DNA from: Pseudomonadota bacterium
GTDB taxonomy: Bacteria > Pseudomonadota > Gammaproteobacteria > Steroidobacterales > SZUA-146
Direction of reading: 5' to 3'
DNA length: 64,000 bases
Assembly: GCA_039028935.1 (NCBI GenBank)
Contig: JBCCHD010000006.1
Coordinates: 62,001-126,000, forward strand
The notes under the pieces are model-generated. The model had not been told where the DNA came from. It ran no database searches and was given only the letters and a program-made list of their open reading frames with translations. The first letter of the stretch is position 1, and each line of letters begins with the position of its first letter. The translations under genes and the position numbers were made by a program. Below, piece after piece: positions 44,121-52,488 of the stretch.

Positions 44121-46037
44121 TCAGCGCCCATAAGGGGCACGCGAAGCGGCCACGCCCGGCGTACAGCCTGGAATGCCCAGACCGGTGCCGGCGTTAAGGT
44201 AGTCCAGTAACGCCGGATCATCCGTCTCAAGTGGTGCATCCCATCCTTCTGCGGCCAATGCGGCGATATCAAAGGAATCCGGCGCATCCCAATTTGTGCA
44301 CCAAACACCATTCGCCTCCGACAGTGCGGTGGTGAAGCCGCTTTGAGGATCGGACAAATCATAGAGGTCGTCCAAATCCGACTGCGTGGCGCCGAGCTGG
44401 GTCGCGACACCGGTGGTAAAGCCGCCGATGCCGTCTTGTCGATTAATTAACACCACCCGTTCGCACCCACCGGCGACCAACACTTGTGTCGGCACAGGAT
44501 CGCTCCAGCCACCCGCCGAGACACGACCGTCTGGCAGCTCAACGGCTCGCGACAACCCTGGTTCGGCCGGCGACACCGCTAAGATATCGCGCCACGCCGT
44601 CTCACCCAGCGAACTGAATCGCGCACTCTTCGCATCCGCAAATTCAGAAATCGCATGCTCGGCCCGCACCAAATCGTCTGCTCGGCCCCAATATCCGAAC
44701 TTCACGTCGTCAAAATCCACATTGAGCGATACGGGCTGGGCCGCCAGATACGCCTGGCGGGCCTGCCCAAATTCGTCCACTGCCGCTCCTTCCAGCACGG
44801 AGGTCGTCACATAGGCTCTCAAATAGCGCCCGATGGGGTCATCGAGTCGATTACGCCCGGTATCGGGATCGTACTGCGCTTTGAAGTTCTCAAACAGTGA
44901 GGTAAACAGCGTGCCGCAGGTGCCGCCGGGTGCCGGCAACGCGGACACGGCCGGCCAATCAAGTCCGGTGCCCGGCGCTGCGCAGTGTTCCATGAAGCGT
45001 CGCATATTGGGTCGATCAAACGGTCCGTACCCTGCGTAAAAATTACCCAACCGGCCCACAATGTTGGCAAACGAATCAAAATTTACTGGCCCAGGCCGTA
45101 CCAGTGGTGTTGGATCATTCACTTGAAAACTCAGTGCCGCCAGCGTGCCCTGAACGATGTCATTGGCGTGGAACACCGGATCCGGGGATGTAAGTAATAG
45201 CGTGAGGATTTCAGGATTGAGAATTTGCTGAAGGTCTTCGTCTTGGAGGATCGCAATCAGCGCATCGACGCCTTCTTGGGGCTGGTCGCCTGCCAAAAGA
45301 CCCGCAATGTCGCCGGCCTGTATTAGCGCAACGAGCTCGCCGACAGCCGCAATATCATCGATCAGACCGGCGTCACTAAGGCCCTCAACCGATTTAAACA
45401 GCAATGCCATGCGGGCCGTGGCCTCGTCTTTTGAACAGCGCTTTCCGCCACCGCATCGGGTCAGCAGCGGGTTAGCGTGAATGGACTCAGTTACGAACAC
45501 ACTGATGCTGCCCGAACTGCCGCCGGCGGCGCCACCAATCAAGCCAAACTCCTCTGTCACGCGAGCCAGCGACGAGAAATGGGCCCAAAGTCGCGGCCCA
45601 TTGCCGCGAATGCCAACACACGTAGGCGCGTCATAACCAAACACATTGGCTTGCCACAATGGTGGCTGCCAGTAGCCCCACCAAGCATCTTGTGTGTCAT
45701 AAAAATTAGATCGATTGTTGCGCCATCGGTAGAGACTTGACCGCCAGCCAGCAAACGTCGTGTAATACAACGGAAGACCGCGATTATATTGAATCTCACC
45801 CCAACGACTGCCAATCGGGTGTCCATCGGGAAACACGAGCCCATCGCTCTGACCAAAGTAGGTGACACGCGCGAGTCGTTCAATTTGCGTTGTGTCATCA
45901 ATGGTTGAGAAGCGTTCGAGTTGCTTGACTGTGCGGACATTGCCAAATACGAACTCGACGAACACGCCGGCAAACGCGGTAGAAGCAAATAACAACATGG
46001 AAACGAGCGTGACACGGACGGCGGTGGATTGAGTCAT
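44121..46037 (-). CDS. Secreted patatin-like serine hydrolase (divergent)
   Basis: The 638 residues start at ATG 46037 (AAGGAG 7 bases upstream) with a signal peptide cleaved after about residue 23 (LVSMLLFASTAFA). The patatin pattern is visible though divergent: a glycine-rich oxyanion segment (VGIRGNGPRLWAHFSSLARV), the nucleophile elbow GGSSG (Ser174) and a DG motif (Asp503, PDGRVSAGGWSDPVPT) followed by CERVVLINRQ as in the patatin C-terminal strand. About 320 residues between Ser and Asp form a large insertion, partly helical. Several Cys suggest disulfides. Family members are phospholipase A or acyl hydrolases. It has its own promoter-like sequence and follows the secretin gene. Confidence 0.68.
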   Translation of the reverse strand: MTQSTAVRVTLVSMLLFASTAFAGVFVEFVFGNVRTVKQLERFSTIDDTTQIERLARVTYFGQSDGLVFPDGHPIGSRWGEIQYNRGLPLYYTTFAGWRSSLYRWRNNRSNFYDTQDAWWGYWQPPLWQANVFGYDAPTCVGIRGNGPRLWAHFSSLARVTEEFGLIGGAAGGSSGSISVFVTESIHANPLLTRCGGGKRCSKDEATARMALLFKSVEGLSDAGLIDDIAAVGELVALIQAGDIAGLLAGDQPQEGVDALIAILQDEDLQQILNPEILTLLLTSPDPVFHANDIVQGTLAALSFQVNDPTPLVRPGPVNFDSFANIVGRLGNFYAGYGPFDRPNMRRFMEHCAAPGTGLDWPAVSALPAPGGTCGTLFTSLFENFKAQYDPDTGRNRLDDPIGRYLRAYVTTSVLEGAAVDEFGQARQAYLAAQPVSLNVDFDDVKFGYWGRADDLVRAEHAISEFADAKSARFSSLGETAWRDILAVSPAEPGLSRAVELPDGRVSAGGWSDPVPTQVLVAGGCERVVLINRQDGIGGFTTGVATQLGATQSDLDDLYDLSDPQSGFTTALSEANGVWCTNWDAPDSFDIAALAAEGWDAPLETDDPALLDYLNAGTGLGIPGCTPGVAASRAPYGR

Positions 46038-46058
46038 CCTATCTCTCCTTGAAACGTG

Positions 46059-46081
46059 CGCGTGGTTCCAATGACCACGCG
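46059..46081 (-). repeat. Hairpin in the leader of the patatin-like gene
   Basis: Perfect 8-bp arms (CGCGTGGT / ACCACGCG) with a 7-base loop lie just upstream of the AAGGAG ribosome site at about 46045-46050. In the mRNA it would form a stable stem in the 5' untranslated region. Confidence 0.5.
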
Positions 46082-46091
46082 TCATGGTTTC

Positions 46092-46119
46092 ATTCTAGAC
46101 AGGCACACGCAGCAGGCAA
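46092..46119 (-). promoter_or_regulatory. Candidate sigma-70 promoter for the patatin-like gene
   Basis: On the minus strand TTGCCT and TAGAAT are separated by 16 bases, a fair match to the housekeeping consensus. It lies 55 bases upstream of the start codon, after the 46138-46166 hairpin that separates it from the secretin gene. Confidence 0.5.
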
Positions 46120-46137
46120 AGTCACGGTGCAGCATAC

Positions 46138-46166
46138 CGCTCGCAATATGAACTATTTTGCGAGCG
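46138..46166 (-). repeat. Hairpin between the secretin and patatin-like genes
   Basis: Perfect 9-bp arms (CGCTCGCAA and its complement TTGCGAGCG) enclose 11 bases, 63 bases past the secretin stop. There is no T tract, so it may be an attenuator, an mRNA-stabilising 3' end or a Rho-dependent stop rather than an intrinsic terminator. Confidence 0.5.
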
Positions 46167-46229
46167 ATTGAGAACCGCGAGCCCCTTCACATCCTGTTCG
46201 TCTGCTAACTCAATAGGCTGGATTGGCCT

Positions 46230-47747
46230 TTACTGCGCAACGAGACGTGGGGTCACCAGCATGATGAGTTCTTTTTTTGCGTCACTGGTGTATCGGGATT
46301 GAAATAGTCGACCCAATACCGGCAAGCTGCCAAGACCTGGGACAGCCCGCACGGTTTCCGTTTGTTGATTCTGTATCAAACCGCCAATTACCACGGTTTC
46401 GCCACTGCGTGCGCGCACAAGCGATGACGCCTGGCTGATATCCAGATTCGGGGCGGTCGACTGTACGTTGCCGTTGTCGTCCAGCACCTCGCTCACGCTC
46501 GATACCCGCGTTACGACCGGCGACACGTCAAGCGTTACCCAGCCATCGCGCGAAATCTGAGGTGTGATTGACAGTACGATGCCCTCGGTGACCACCTGCG
46601 GCACGTCGGTCGAAAAAGTTTGAGACCCTGCGCTCGTCGCGTCGGTGAGCTGTTCTTTTCGAAAAAAAGTTCGATCCGTGCCAACTTTGATCAGTGCCGA
46701 CTGATTGTTGAGGGTACGGATATGTGGCTGCGACACAATCGATACATCGCCCTGTTCCTCGAGCGCCTGCAAGACGGCAGAAACCGTGTTGAGTCCATTC
46801 TCGATGTTGTTGTACTCAAGATCGACGGTCGGGGGAAGCGCCGTCTGTCCGCCGGCGGCACTCAAAATAATGGTCGACAGATTGCCACCCACGAATTCGC
46901 CATCACCGTTGCGTACAAAACGCGACCAGTCGATGCCCAAACTCGCGTCGTTGCTGAGCGTCACCTCAACGAGCCTCACGTCGATATCGACTTGCCGAAA
47001 AATAGACTCGTTGAGTTGTTCGATAAAGGTCGCCACCTCCTCAACCCGCTGATGTTGATCGGTCACTTGGACTGTGCCAGCCAAACGGTTAACAAGGAGT
47101 CTGCCTTCTTCTGACACCAGCCGATTGAGCTGCTCTTCAAGTTCCGACCAAAAATCCACTTTATCGGATTGTTGGATCGTCATTGTGCCAGCCGTGTTTT
47201 CATCACCGCTGTCGTCGCTGGATGCACTGGAGCTCACTTGGGCTTGACTGCTACCGGATCCACTGCGCACAAGCCGAATGTAGTCGATCGAGAATGTGCG
47301 CGTCTCCCAGGATTTGACGTAGACGATATTGCCTCGGCGTTCCCAGTAGTAGCCATTGGCACCGAGCAACGATTCCATGACTTCATCAAACGGTAGATTC
47401 GTCAAATCGACACTCACCGTGCCGGTGACGTCTTTGTCGACCACAATATTCAATCCGTATGTCTTACCAAACAGACGACACGCACGCTCAATGGGCAAGT
47501 CGCGAGCGACAAAACTGTATCGTTTATCACGCGCGGTATCGTCCTTCATGCCGTCCACCACACGACGCGTACCCTGCACACCGGGTGCGATGGTCAAGGA
47601 CGGCTTTAGTTCTTTTGCGGTTTGACGAAATTCGTCGCGCACCGCCTGATCGTCCTGTATGTCGATCGACGAGGTCGACGTGGCGCAGCCTGCGATTAAC
47701 AGTATCGTCAGGACCAAAAAGGGATGGGAGAGTGTCCGCCTATTCAT
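46230..47747 (-). CDS. Outer-membrane secretin lipoprotein (MshL/PilQ/GspD-like)
   Basis: This protein should form the outer-membrane gate of the pilus/type II-like machine. The 505-residue precursor has a lipoprotein signal (LTILLIAGC, Cys about residue 21), short N domains (RACRLFGKTYGLNIVVDKDV, FDEVMESLLGANGYYWERRG) and a complete secretin domain (GDVSIVSQPHIRTLNNQSAL, LVRARSGETVVIGGLIQNQQ, VPGLGSLPVLGRLFQSRYTS, KKELIMLVTPRLV). The lipid anchor and short N region are closer to MshL than to GspD, so no separate pilotin may be needed. The start overlaps the GspC/PilP-like gene by 4 bases (ATGA). Confidence 0.92.
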   Translation of the reverse strand: MNRRTLSHPFLVLTILLIAGCATSTSSIDIQDDQAVRDEFRQTAKELKPSLTIAPGVQGTRRVVDGMKDDTARDKRYSFVARDLPIERACRLFGKTYGLNIVVDKDVTGTVSVDLTNLPFDEVMESLLGANGYYWERRGNIVYVKSWETRTFSIDYIRLVRSGSGSSQAQVSSSASSDDSGDENTAGTMTIQQSDKVDFWSELEEQLNRLVSEEGRLLVNRLAGTVQVTDQHQRVEEVATFIEQLNESIFRQVDIDVRLVEVTLSNDASLGIDWSRFVRNGDGEFVGGNLSTIILSAAGGQTALPPTVDLEYNNIENGLNTVSAVLQALEEQGDVSIVSQPHIRTLNNQSALIKVGTDRTFFRKEQLTDATSAGSQTFSTDVPQVVTEGIVLSITPQISRDGWVTLDVSPVVTRVSSVSEVLDDNGNVQSTAPNLDISQASSLVRARSGETVVIGGLIQNQQTETVRAVPGLGSLPVLGRLFQSRYTSDAKKELIMLVTPRLVAQ

Positions 47748-48298
47748 TTCGAAACCTTTACTTTTACCGCCTGGCCATTGTGTTTGTGTCGCAATTCCAC
47801 TTCCGTTCCGAGAATCTGGCTCACCCGATAGTCACCGTATTCATCGCCACTTCGCACGATATCGCCGCCGATCACCGCTAACCCCGTGTCCTCGGAGTGC
47901 ACAATGGCGGTTACCGTCGGTCGAAAGCTCGCCACTCGTTTCTTAACAGGTGTTTTCGGACTATCTGCCTTGCTTTGAACCGCTTCGATCTGTGAGTCAT
48001 TCAGTGTCGCGCGCGCCACAAACGGATCACGACTGGGCGCCGTATTCCAATGCACGGAACCGGCGTCGATCTGCACCAGCTGGGGACTCAACGCCTGCAC
48101 TTTGAGCGCTTCGATGGAATTCGTGTCGTCCCATGAGCCTTCTTCGATCAAAATGGCGTCGAGATCCGAGTTCGACTCGTCGTCGACTGGCGTTTGCGAA
48201 AGCGCTCGATACGGGGTAATGACCTTCGCATACACCACGAACGCCGCGATGAGCACCAACCCAACAATAATCCAGTGACTGTTAAAGAGTTTTGCCAT
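47744..48298 (-). CDS. GspC/PilP-like inner-membrane connector
   Basis: The 184-residue protein has one N-terminal transmembrane helix (WIIVGLVLIAAFVVYAKVI) and a periplasmic part with SRDPFV, the Asp-Pro-Phe motif found in PilP, GspC and GspB-type proteins, then a small C-terminal beta domain (GLAVIGGDIVRSGDEYGDYR, VSQILGTEVELRHKHNGQAV) like the HR domain that docks on the secretin. The ATG at 48298 has GAAAGG 9 bases upstream; it overlaps the preceding gene by 17 bases. Sequence similarity is low; assignment rests on topology, motif and position before the secretin. Confidence 0.72.
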   Translation of the reverse strand: MAKLFNSHWIIVGLVLIAAFVVYAKVITPYRALSQTPVDDESNSDLDAILIEEGSWDDTNSIEALKVQALSPQLVQIDAGSVHWNTAPSRDPFVARATLNDSQIEAVQSKADSPKTPVKKRVASFRPTVTAIVHSEDTGLAVIGGDIVRSGDEYGDYRVSQILGTEVELRHKHNGQAVKVKVSK

Positions 48299-49091
48299 CG
48301 TGCGGAACCTTTCCATGCACCCAGACGCGGAGCATGACCGTTAATTTGGTAGCGCCTTCACCCTCGCTCTCGATCGTCGATTCAACAATTTCGACATACC
48401 AAGGTGAGCTTGCCAAATAGCGCATGAACTCCAGGAAGTGCAAGAACGTCTGCTCTTCACTGTTATCCATCGCGGTTATCACTACCTGTATCGGCACCTC
48501 CAGCATATTCTCAATACTGGATGCTGATCCGGTATCCATGGTGTAGGAAAAATCCAGGTCAATTTGCTCTGCAAACGCGCTTTTCTCGCGAAGCCAATTC
48601 GCAATGCCCCGGTAATCCACGAACACGCGACGACGGTCTGTGCTCTCGACAGTTTCAGCCAGTTCTTTCATTTCCTCTTCAGACCAGGCCTCTCGGCGGC
48701 GAATCAACTCTGTTTCAACGATTCCCAGCTCCGAAAACTCTTCGAGCGACGAATCCATCGCTTCAATACGAAACAACAGATAGAACGCGATCGTCGCGAT
48801 GCACAGCACAGTCCAACCCACTAGAGCCACCTGGGCCCAGCGCTTGGTCACAATATGATCAACCATATTGTTCAAAAAGCGTTGGACGCGAATCTGCCAT
48901 GAGATTCGTAGATCGTCTCGCCGTTCGGACTGACGACGCTCAAAGGCAGTTTGGTCCGGCGACTCCTCTACGCCTTCCCACGGCACCTGGTCCGCCACCC
49001 TGAGCTCTTCGACCCGATGTTTGCGCGCCGCCGCTTCCGCAGCAATGTCAGTAAGGTCTTCCAGTTCGAGTAATTCATGCAGCTGTTTCAT
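48282..49091 (-). CDS. PilO/GspM-like inner-membrane platform protein
   Basis: The 269-residue protein has a long charged cytoplasmic N terminus (residues 1-85), one transmembrane helix (WAQVALVGWTVLCIATIAFY, about 85-105), a coiled-coil region and a periplasmic ferredoxin-like half (IQVVITAMDNSEEQTFLHFL, YVEIVESTIES) typical of PilO/GspM. The N-terminal extension of about 80 residues is larger than in either family. It overlaps both neighbours (4 and 17 bases) and should pair with the GspL-like protein. Confidence 0.72.
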   Translation of the reverse strand: MKQLHELLELEDLTDIAAEAAARKHRVEELRVADQVPWEGVEESPDQTAFERRQSERRDDLRISWQIRVQRFLNNMVDHIVTKRWAQVALVGWTVLCIATIAFYLLFRIEAMDSSLEEFSELGIVETELIRRREAWSEEEMKELAETVESTDRRRVFVDYRGIANWLREKSAFAEQIDLDFSYTMDTGSASSIENMLEVPIQVVITAMDNSEEQTFLHFLEFMRYLASSPWYVEIVESTIESEGEGATKLTVMLRVWVHGKVPHDGKTL

Positions 49092-50476
49092 CGGAAATTC
49101 CCTCGAATTTCGAACCCGACATCACCGGATTCCGCCGCACGCCCCTGTTGAAGCTGTTGCATCCAAGATTTTTCCCAAGAAACCGTAATCGCGGTATTCC
49201 ACGGATCACTGCTTAGCTTGCTCTGCAACGATTCAAGAAGCGGTGCCACGTCACCCAAAGCCACTACAGACGTGCCGAGCAATGCGACTTCCCACGTGTC
49301 GCCGGAGCGATTGACCTGCGCGCTCTCGAGCACCAATCCCTCGGGCACCATCTCGCCCAGGTGACTCATAAACAGCGCCGGTAGATTGAACGCGTCAACG
49401 TTAAGTAGGTCGAGCTTGGTCTTCTCGACGTCCATACGAGCGATTTCACTATTGAGCTGATCGAGTTCGTCGTTCAGATCACTGATGTGATACCGCAACT
49501 CTTCACTGTCTGTCCGATATTTATAGAGTGAATATTCAATCACCGCGGAAATGGACAGGGCCGCAATACTGGCGACAGCCGACATCATGACTGCACCGCG
49601 TAGCAGCGTTTTGGATGTAATCGAGCGCCTCGCGAGCCTGGGGATAAAGTTACTCGCCAATCCTTGTGGCAGCTGTGCCACTTGAACCATCCAAAAGGAC
49701 GGCGTGGCCGCGATTGGATCAAACCCAACCTCGACGTCAATTTTCTGTACTAATTCGCTTAGCGCGATGCTGGCGCGATCACCGATCAGCCAGGCTTTTT
49801 CGATCTTGCCACCGATACGTTGTTTGGCGTAGCCAATGGTGCGGTTCACATCCATTGCTAAGCGGTCGACCGTGCTCTCGTTCCATGGATAGGACAACTC
49901 GCGAACAAACAGTATTTCGCCATCGCCGTTGGACACCAACATCTGCGTGCGCTCGTCAAACAGCGCAATGAGGAGTATGGCCTCATCACCCACATCCGCC
50001 TCGAGAAGCGGCACATACTCAGACATGATCTCTGTGAGCGGCACAAGCAAACGAGGTTTCAAGTAGAACTCTTCGCAGATTCGGATCACGGCTTCGACAA
50101 TGTCTTTTGGCATCAAGTGCAACAACACACCGTCGTTACCCGTGGCGCGTTTAACCGGGTGATGCCGCCACGAGGCTTCGCCATCAAACGGCTTGTTGTT
50201 GGTCACATGACGAGTCAGATATTTACGTAAGTCACGTGTGGATAGCGGTGGTATTTCGAGAAATTCGTGTGTGTGAAAATCGTCTTCATACGCGATCGCC
50301 ACGGTACCGCCGCGGCTAATATCAATGCGGTGGCAGGCTTCGTACATCGCGGCACTTAGACTGGTCAAATCGGTGACCGGCGTTGGAGACTTCCAGATTT
50401 CCACAACCGCTTTGCCTTTAAGCCGCGCAATCCGGAACTCGCCGTATGCCCATTCGATGCCGTAGTCGATACTCAT
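49088..50476 (-). CDS. GspL/PilM-PilN-like inner-membrane platform protein
   Basis: The 462-residue protein combines a cytoplasmic actin-like domain (residues 1-270; MSIDYGIEWAYGEFRIARLK) with a transmembrane helix (about 290-312; GAVMMSAVASIAALSISAVI), a coiled coil (HISDLNDELDQLNSEIARMD) and a periplasmic ferredoxin-like domain, the layout of GspL and MshI or of PilM and PilN fused. It would recruit the GspE ATPase to the membrane. The start at 50476 gives a 4-base ATGA overlap with the pseudopilin gene. Confidence 0.8.
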   Translation of the reverse strand: MSIDYGIEWAYGEFRIARLKGKAVVEIWKSPTPVTDLTSLSAAMYEACHRIDISRGGTVAIAYEDDFHTHEFLEIPPLSTRDLRKYLTRHVTNNKPFDGEASWRHHPVKRATGNDGVLLHLMPKDIVEAVIRICEEFYLKPRLLVPLTEIMSEYVPLLEADVGDEAILLIALFDERTQMLVSNGDGEILFVRELSYPWNESTVDRLAMDVNRTIGYAKQRIGGKIEKAWLIGDRASIALSELVQKIDVEVGFDPIAATPSFWMVQVAQLPQGLASNFIPRLARRSITSKTLLRGAVMMSAVASIAALSISAVIEYSLYKYRTDSEELRYHISDLNDELDQLNSEIARMDVEKTKLDLLNVDAFNLPALFMSHLGEMVPEGLVLESAQVNRSGDTWEVALLGTSVVALGDVAPLLESLQSKLSSDPWNTAITVSWEKSWMQQLQQGRAAESGDVGFEIRGNFR

Positions 50477-51285
50477 TGGGCCACCCACATCCAGTTCGTA
50501 CCGTTGTCAATATACGAGTAGCCGACAGCTTGGGTGACCAACACAGTGTTCAGCAATGTCCCAACCGGAAACGGATCGGCATTGAGCTGCAGCCGTGTGC
50601 CTTCGAGCAGATAGCGTTCCGCTACACCGGAAATGGCGCCCGATGCAGAAGGTATGGCGGCCTCCGCCTGGTTCTCGAGCGCATAACCCGGTTGGTTCGA
50701 GTTGGTGTTGGTCAACACAATACGGTGAAAGTAACGGCCCAGGTGCACGCGCTGGATCATGACCTCATCGCTCTCCAGATACCGCGCGCTCGAACTTTGA
50801 TTCCAAATCGCGTTAAATTCCGCGGCGTCCGCGGGCAGCGTCGGCACGTTGCCTCCAAAATCGGAAATGATCATCAAACGGGGCGAGTTAGGTTGGGCAG
50901 ACAGACCACTGGTTTGCGTGTAACCGTTAAACGCCACCTGTGCTGTCGTCATAAACTGCGGATCAAAGTAAATGCCGCGCTGATAACCACGCGCGTTGTC
51001 CAGAATCTGCGCCTCTCGATAGCCACTCATCGAGGCGATGGCGCTACTCCAGTTTGCGGGTTGTCGTGAAGGAATGGATAGACTTGACGATATGTAACGC
51101 TCGAGATCATCCGCGAGTGTTTCAAGGTTGCCGCGTTCGGCCGTGGCGTACGCTTCGTTGATACCACTGAAGACACTAGGCGCCATCATGCCGGCCAAAA
51201 TCGCCATCACCGCTAACACACCGATTAGCTCCATCAAAGAGAAACCTCCCGCGTGCCCTGCAAAACGTCGATCACTCTGGCTCAT
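50473..51285 (-). CDS. Type II/IV pseudopilin (second, larger)
   Basis: The 270-residue precursor has a prepilin peptidase site after a 14-residue leader (HAGG|FSLMELIG) with Glu at mature position 5, followed by the hydrophobic N-terminal helix (VLAVMAILAGMMAPSVF). The C-terminal globular part is not recognisable. It is bigger than a major pilin and is probably a minor pseudopilin that initiates or tips the fibre. The start overlaps the gspF-like stop by 4 bases. No prepilin peptidase is encoded in the window, so cleavage must use an enzyme encoded elsewhere. Confidence 0.85.
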   Translation of the reverse strand: MSQSDRRFAGHAGGFSLMELIGVLAVMAILAGMMAPSVFSGINEAYATAERGNLETLADDLERYISSSLSIPSRQPANWSSAIASMSGYREAQILDNARGYQRGIYFDPQFMTTAQVAFNGYTQTSGLSAQPNSPRLMIISDFGGNVPTLPADAAEFNAIWNQSSSARYLESDEVMIQRVHLGRYFHRIVLTNTNSNQPGYALENQAEAAIPSASGAISGVAERYLLEGTRLQLNADPFPVGTLLNTVLVTQAVGYSYIDNGTNWMWVAQ

Positions 51286-52481
51286 GAGATTCCCTGTACA
51301 AGTGAGAACATTGGCAAGAAGACCGCGCCGGCGATCAGGCCGACGATTGCCACTAAGGTCAGCGTGATCATCGGTTCGATGATGGCAAACACGCGCTTAA
51401 TTTGACGTGGTATCTCCTCGTCAAACCGGTCGGCCGTCTGCTGCAGCATTTCATCCAACGTGCCGGAATCCTCGCCCACGATGATCATGCGCAACGTCAA
51501 GTTGGAAACGATGTCATGATTGCGCAGTGCATCGCTGACGCGATTGCCACGCTGGACGGCGATTTCAGCGTCGCTAATTGCCGTATCCATGATCGAGTTG
51601 TTGGTCAGCCCTTTGCACAGCGTGAGCGATTCGACAATCGGAACGCCGGCTTTGAGCATCAGTGCGAGGTTATGCACAAACTGAGACTGGACTAGCAGCC
51701 GCTGGATGCTGCCAAATACGGGCATCGACAATTTAGTTCGATCGATGACTCGGGCCACCGCGGACACACGCCGTGCCGCTTGTCGAATACCGATGATCAG
51801 TGCCGCAAGCGACAGCAAAATCGCCCACCAGTACTGTTGAGCGAACAGTCCGATTGCGACAACGCCTCGCGTTAACGCCGGCAGTTCGAGTTCCAATTCA
51901 GCAAAGATCGTCGCAAAACGTGGCACCACAAACACGAACATCAATCCCACAAGTCCGGCCACGGCCACGATAATCATCAGTGGATAAATACTGGCCTGCT
52001 TGACATCGGCAATGATGCGGTCGACCCACGCCAAGTGACGCGAAATATCGGTAAACACCTCGACAAGATTGCCACCGTGTTCGCCGGCCTGGACCAGGTT
52101 ACAGACCTGCTCAGAGAACACTTTTGGAAACTTTCGAAAGCTGGACGAAAGATCATTACCAGCCTGTACGTTCAGACCAATGTCCTCGAGAATCTGGCGC
52201 AGCACAGGTTGCTCTGTTTCCTCGGCCATCGCGGCAATCGCATCGGCAATGGGAATACCGGCCTTGAGCAGTGATGTCGCGCCATTGAAAAAGTCAATCA
52301 ACTCTTGACGCGGCACCTTCTTACGACGGGTCTGCTTGCGGGCTACCTGTACCTCCGCATCGATCAGCCAATAGCCAATCTCGCGTAAGCGGCGCTCCAG
52401 CAGCTGCTCGGTATCGGCGACCATTGTGCCGTCTGCTTGACGTCCAAGCTTATCCACCGCGTGATAGGCGTACTCCGGCAT
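51282..52481 (-). CDS. GspF/PilC-type inner-membrane platform protein
   Basis: The 399-residue protein has two GspF domains (DFFNGATSLLKAGIPIADAI and FVHNLALMLKAGVPIVESLT) and three membrane segments near residues 170-195, 215-240 and 370-395, the full-length family layout. The N-terminal MPEYAYHAVDKLGRQADGTM is the usual Y-x-A-x-D-x-x-G start. It forms the assembly platform moved by the ATPase. It starts 7 bases after the gspE-like gene. Confidence 0.93.
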   Translation of the reverse strand: MPEYAYHAVDKLGRQADGTMVADTEQLLERRLREIGYWLIDAEVQVARKQTRRKKVPRQELIDFFNGATSLLKAGIPIADAIAAMAEETEQPVLRQILEDIGLNVQAGNDLSSSFRKFPKVFSEQVCNLVQAGEHGGNLVEVFTDISRHLAWVDRIIADVKQASIYPLMIIVAVAGLVGLMFVFVVPRFATIFAELELELPALTRGVVAIGLFAQQYWWAILLSLAALIIGIRQAARRVSAVARVIDRTKLSMPVFGSIQRLLVQSQFVHNLALMLKAGVPIVESLTLCKGLTNNSIMDTAISDAEIAVQRGNRVSDALRNHDIVSNLTLRMIIVGEDSGTLDEMLQQTADRFDEEIPRQIKRVFAIIEPMITLTLVAIVGLIAGAVFLPMFSLVQGIS

Positions 52482-52488
52482 CGCAAGG

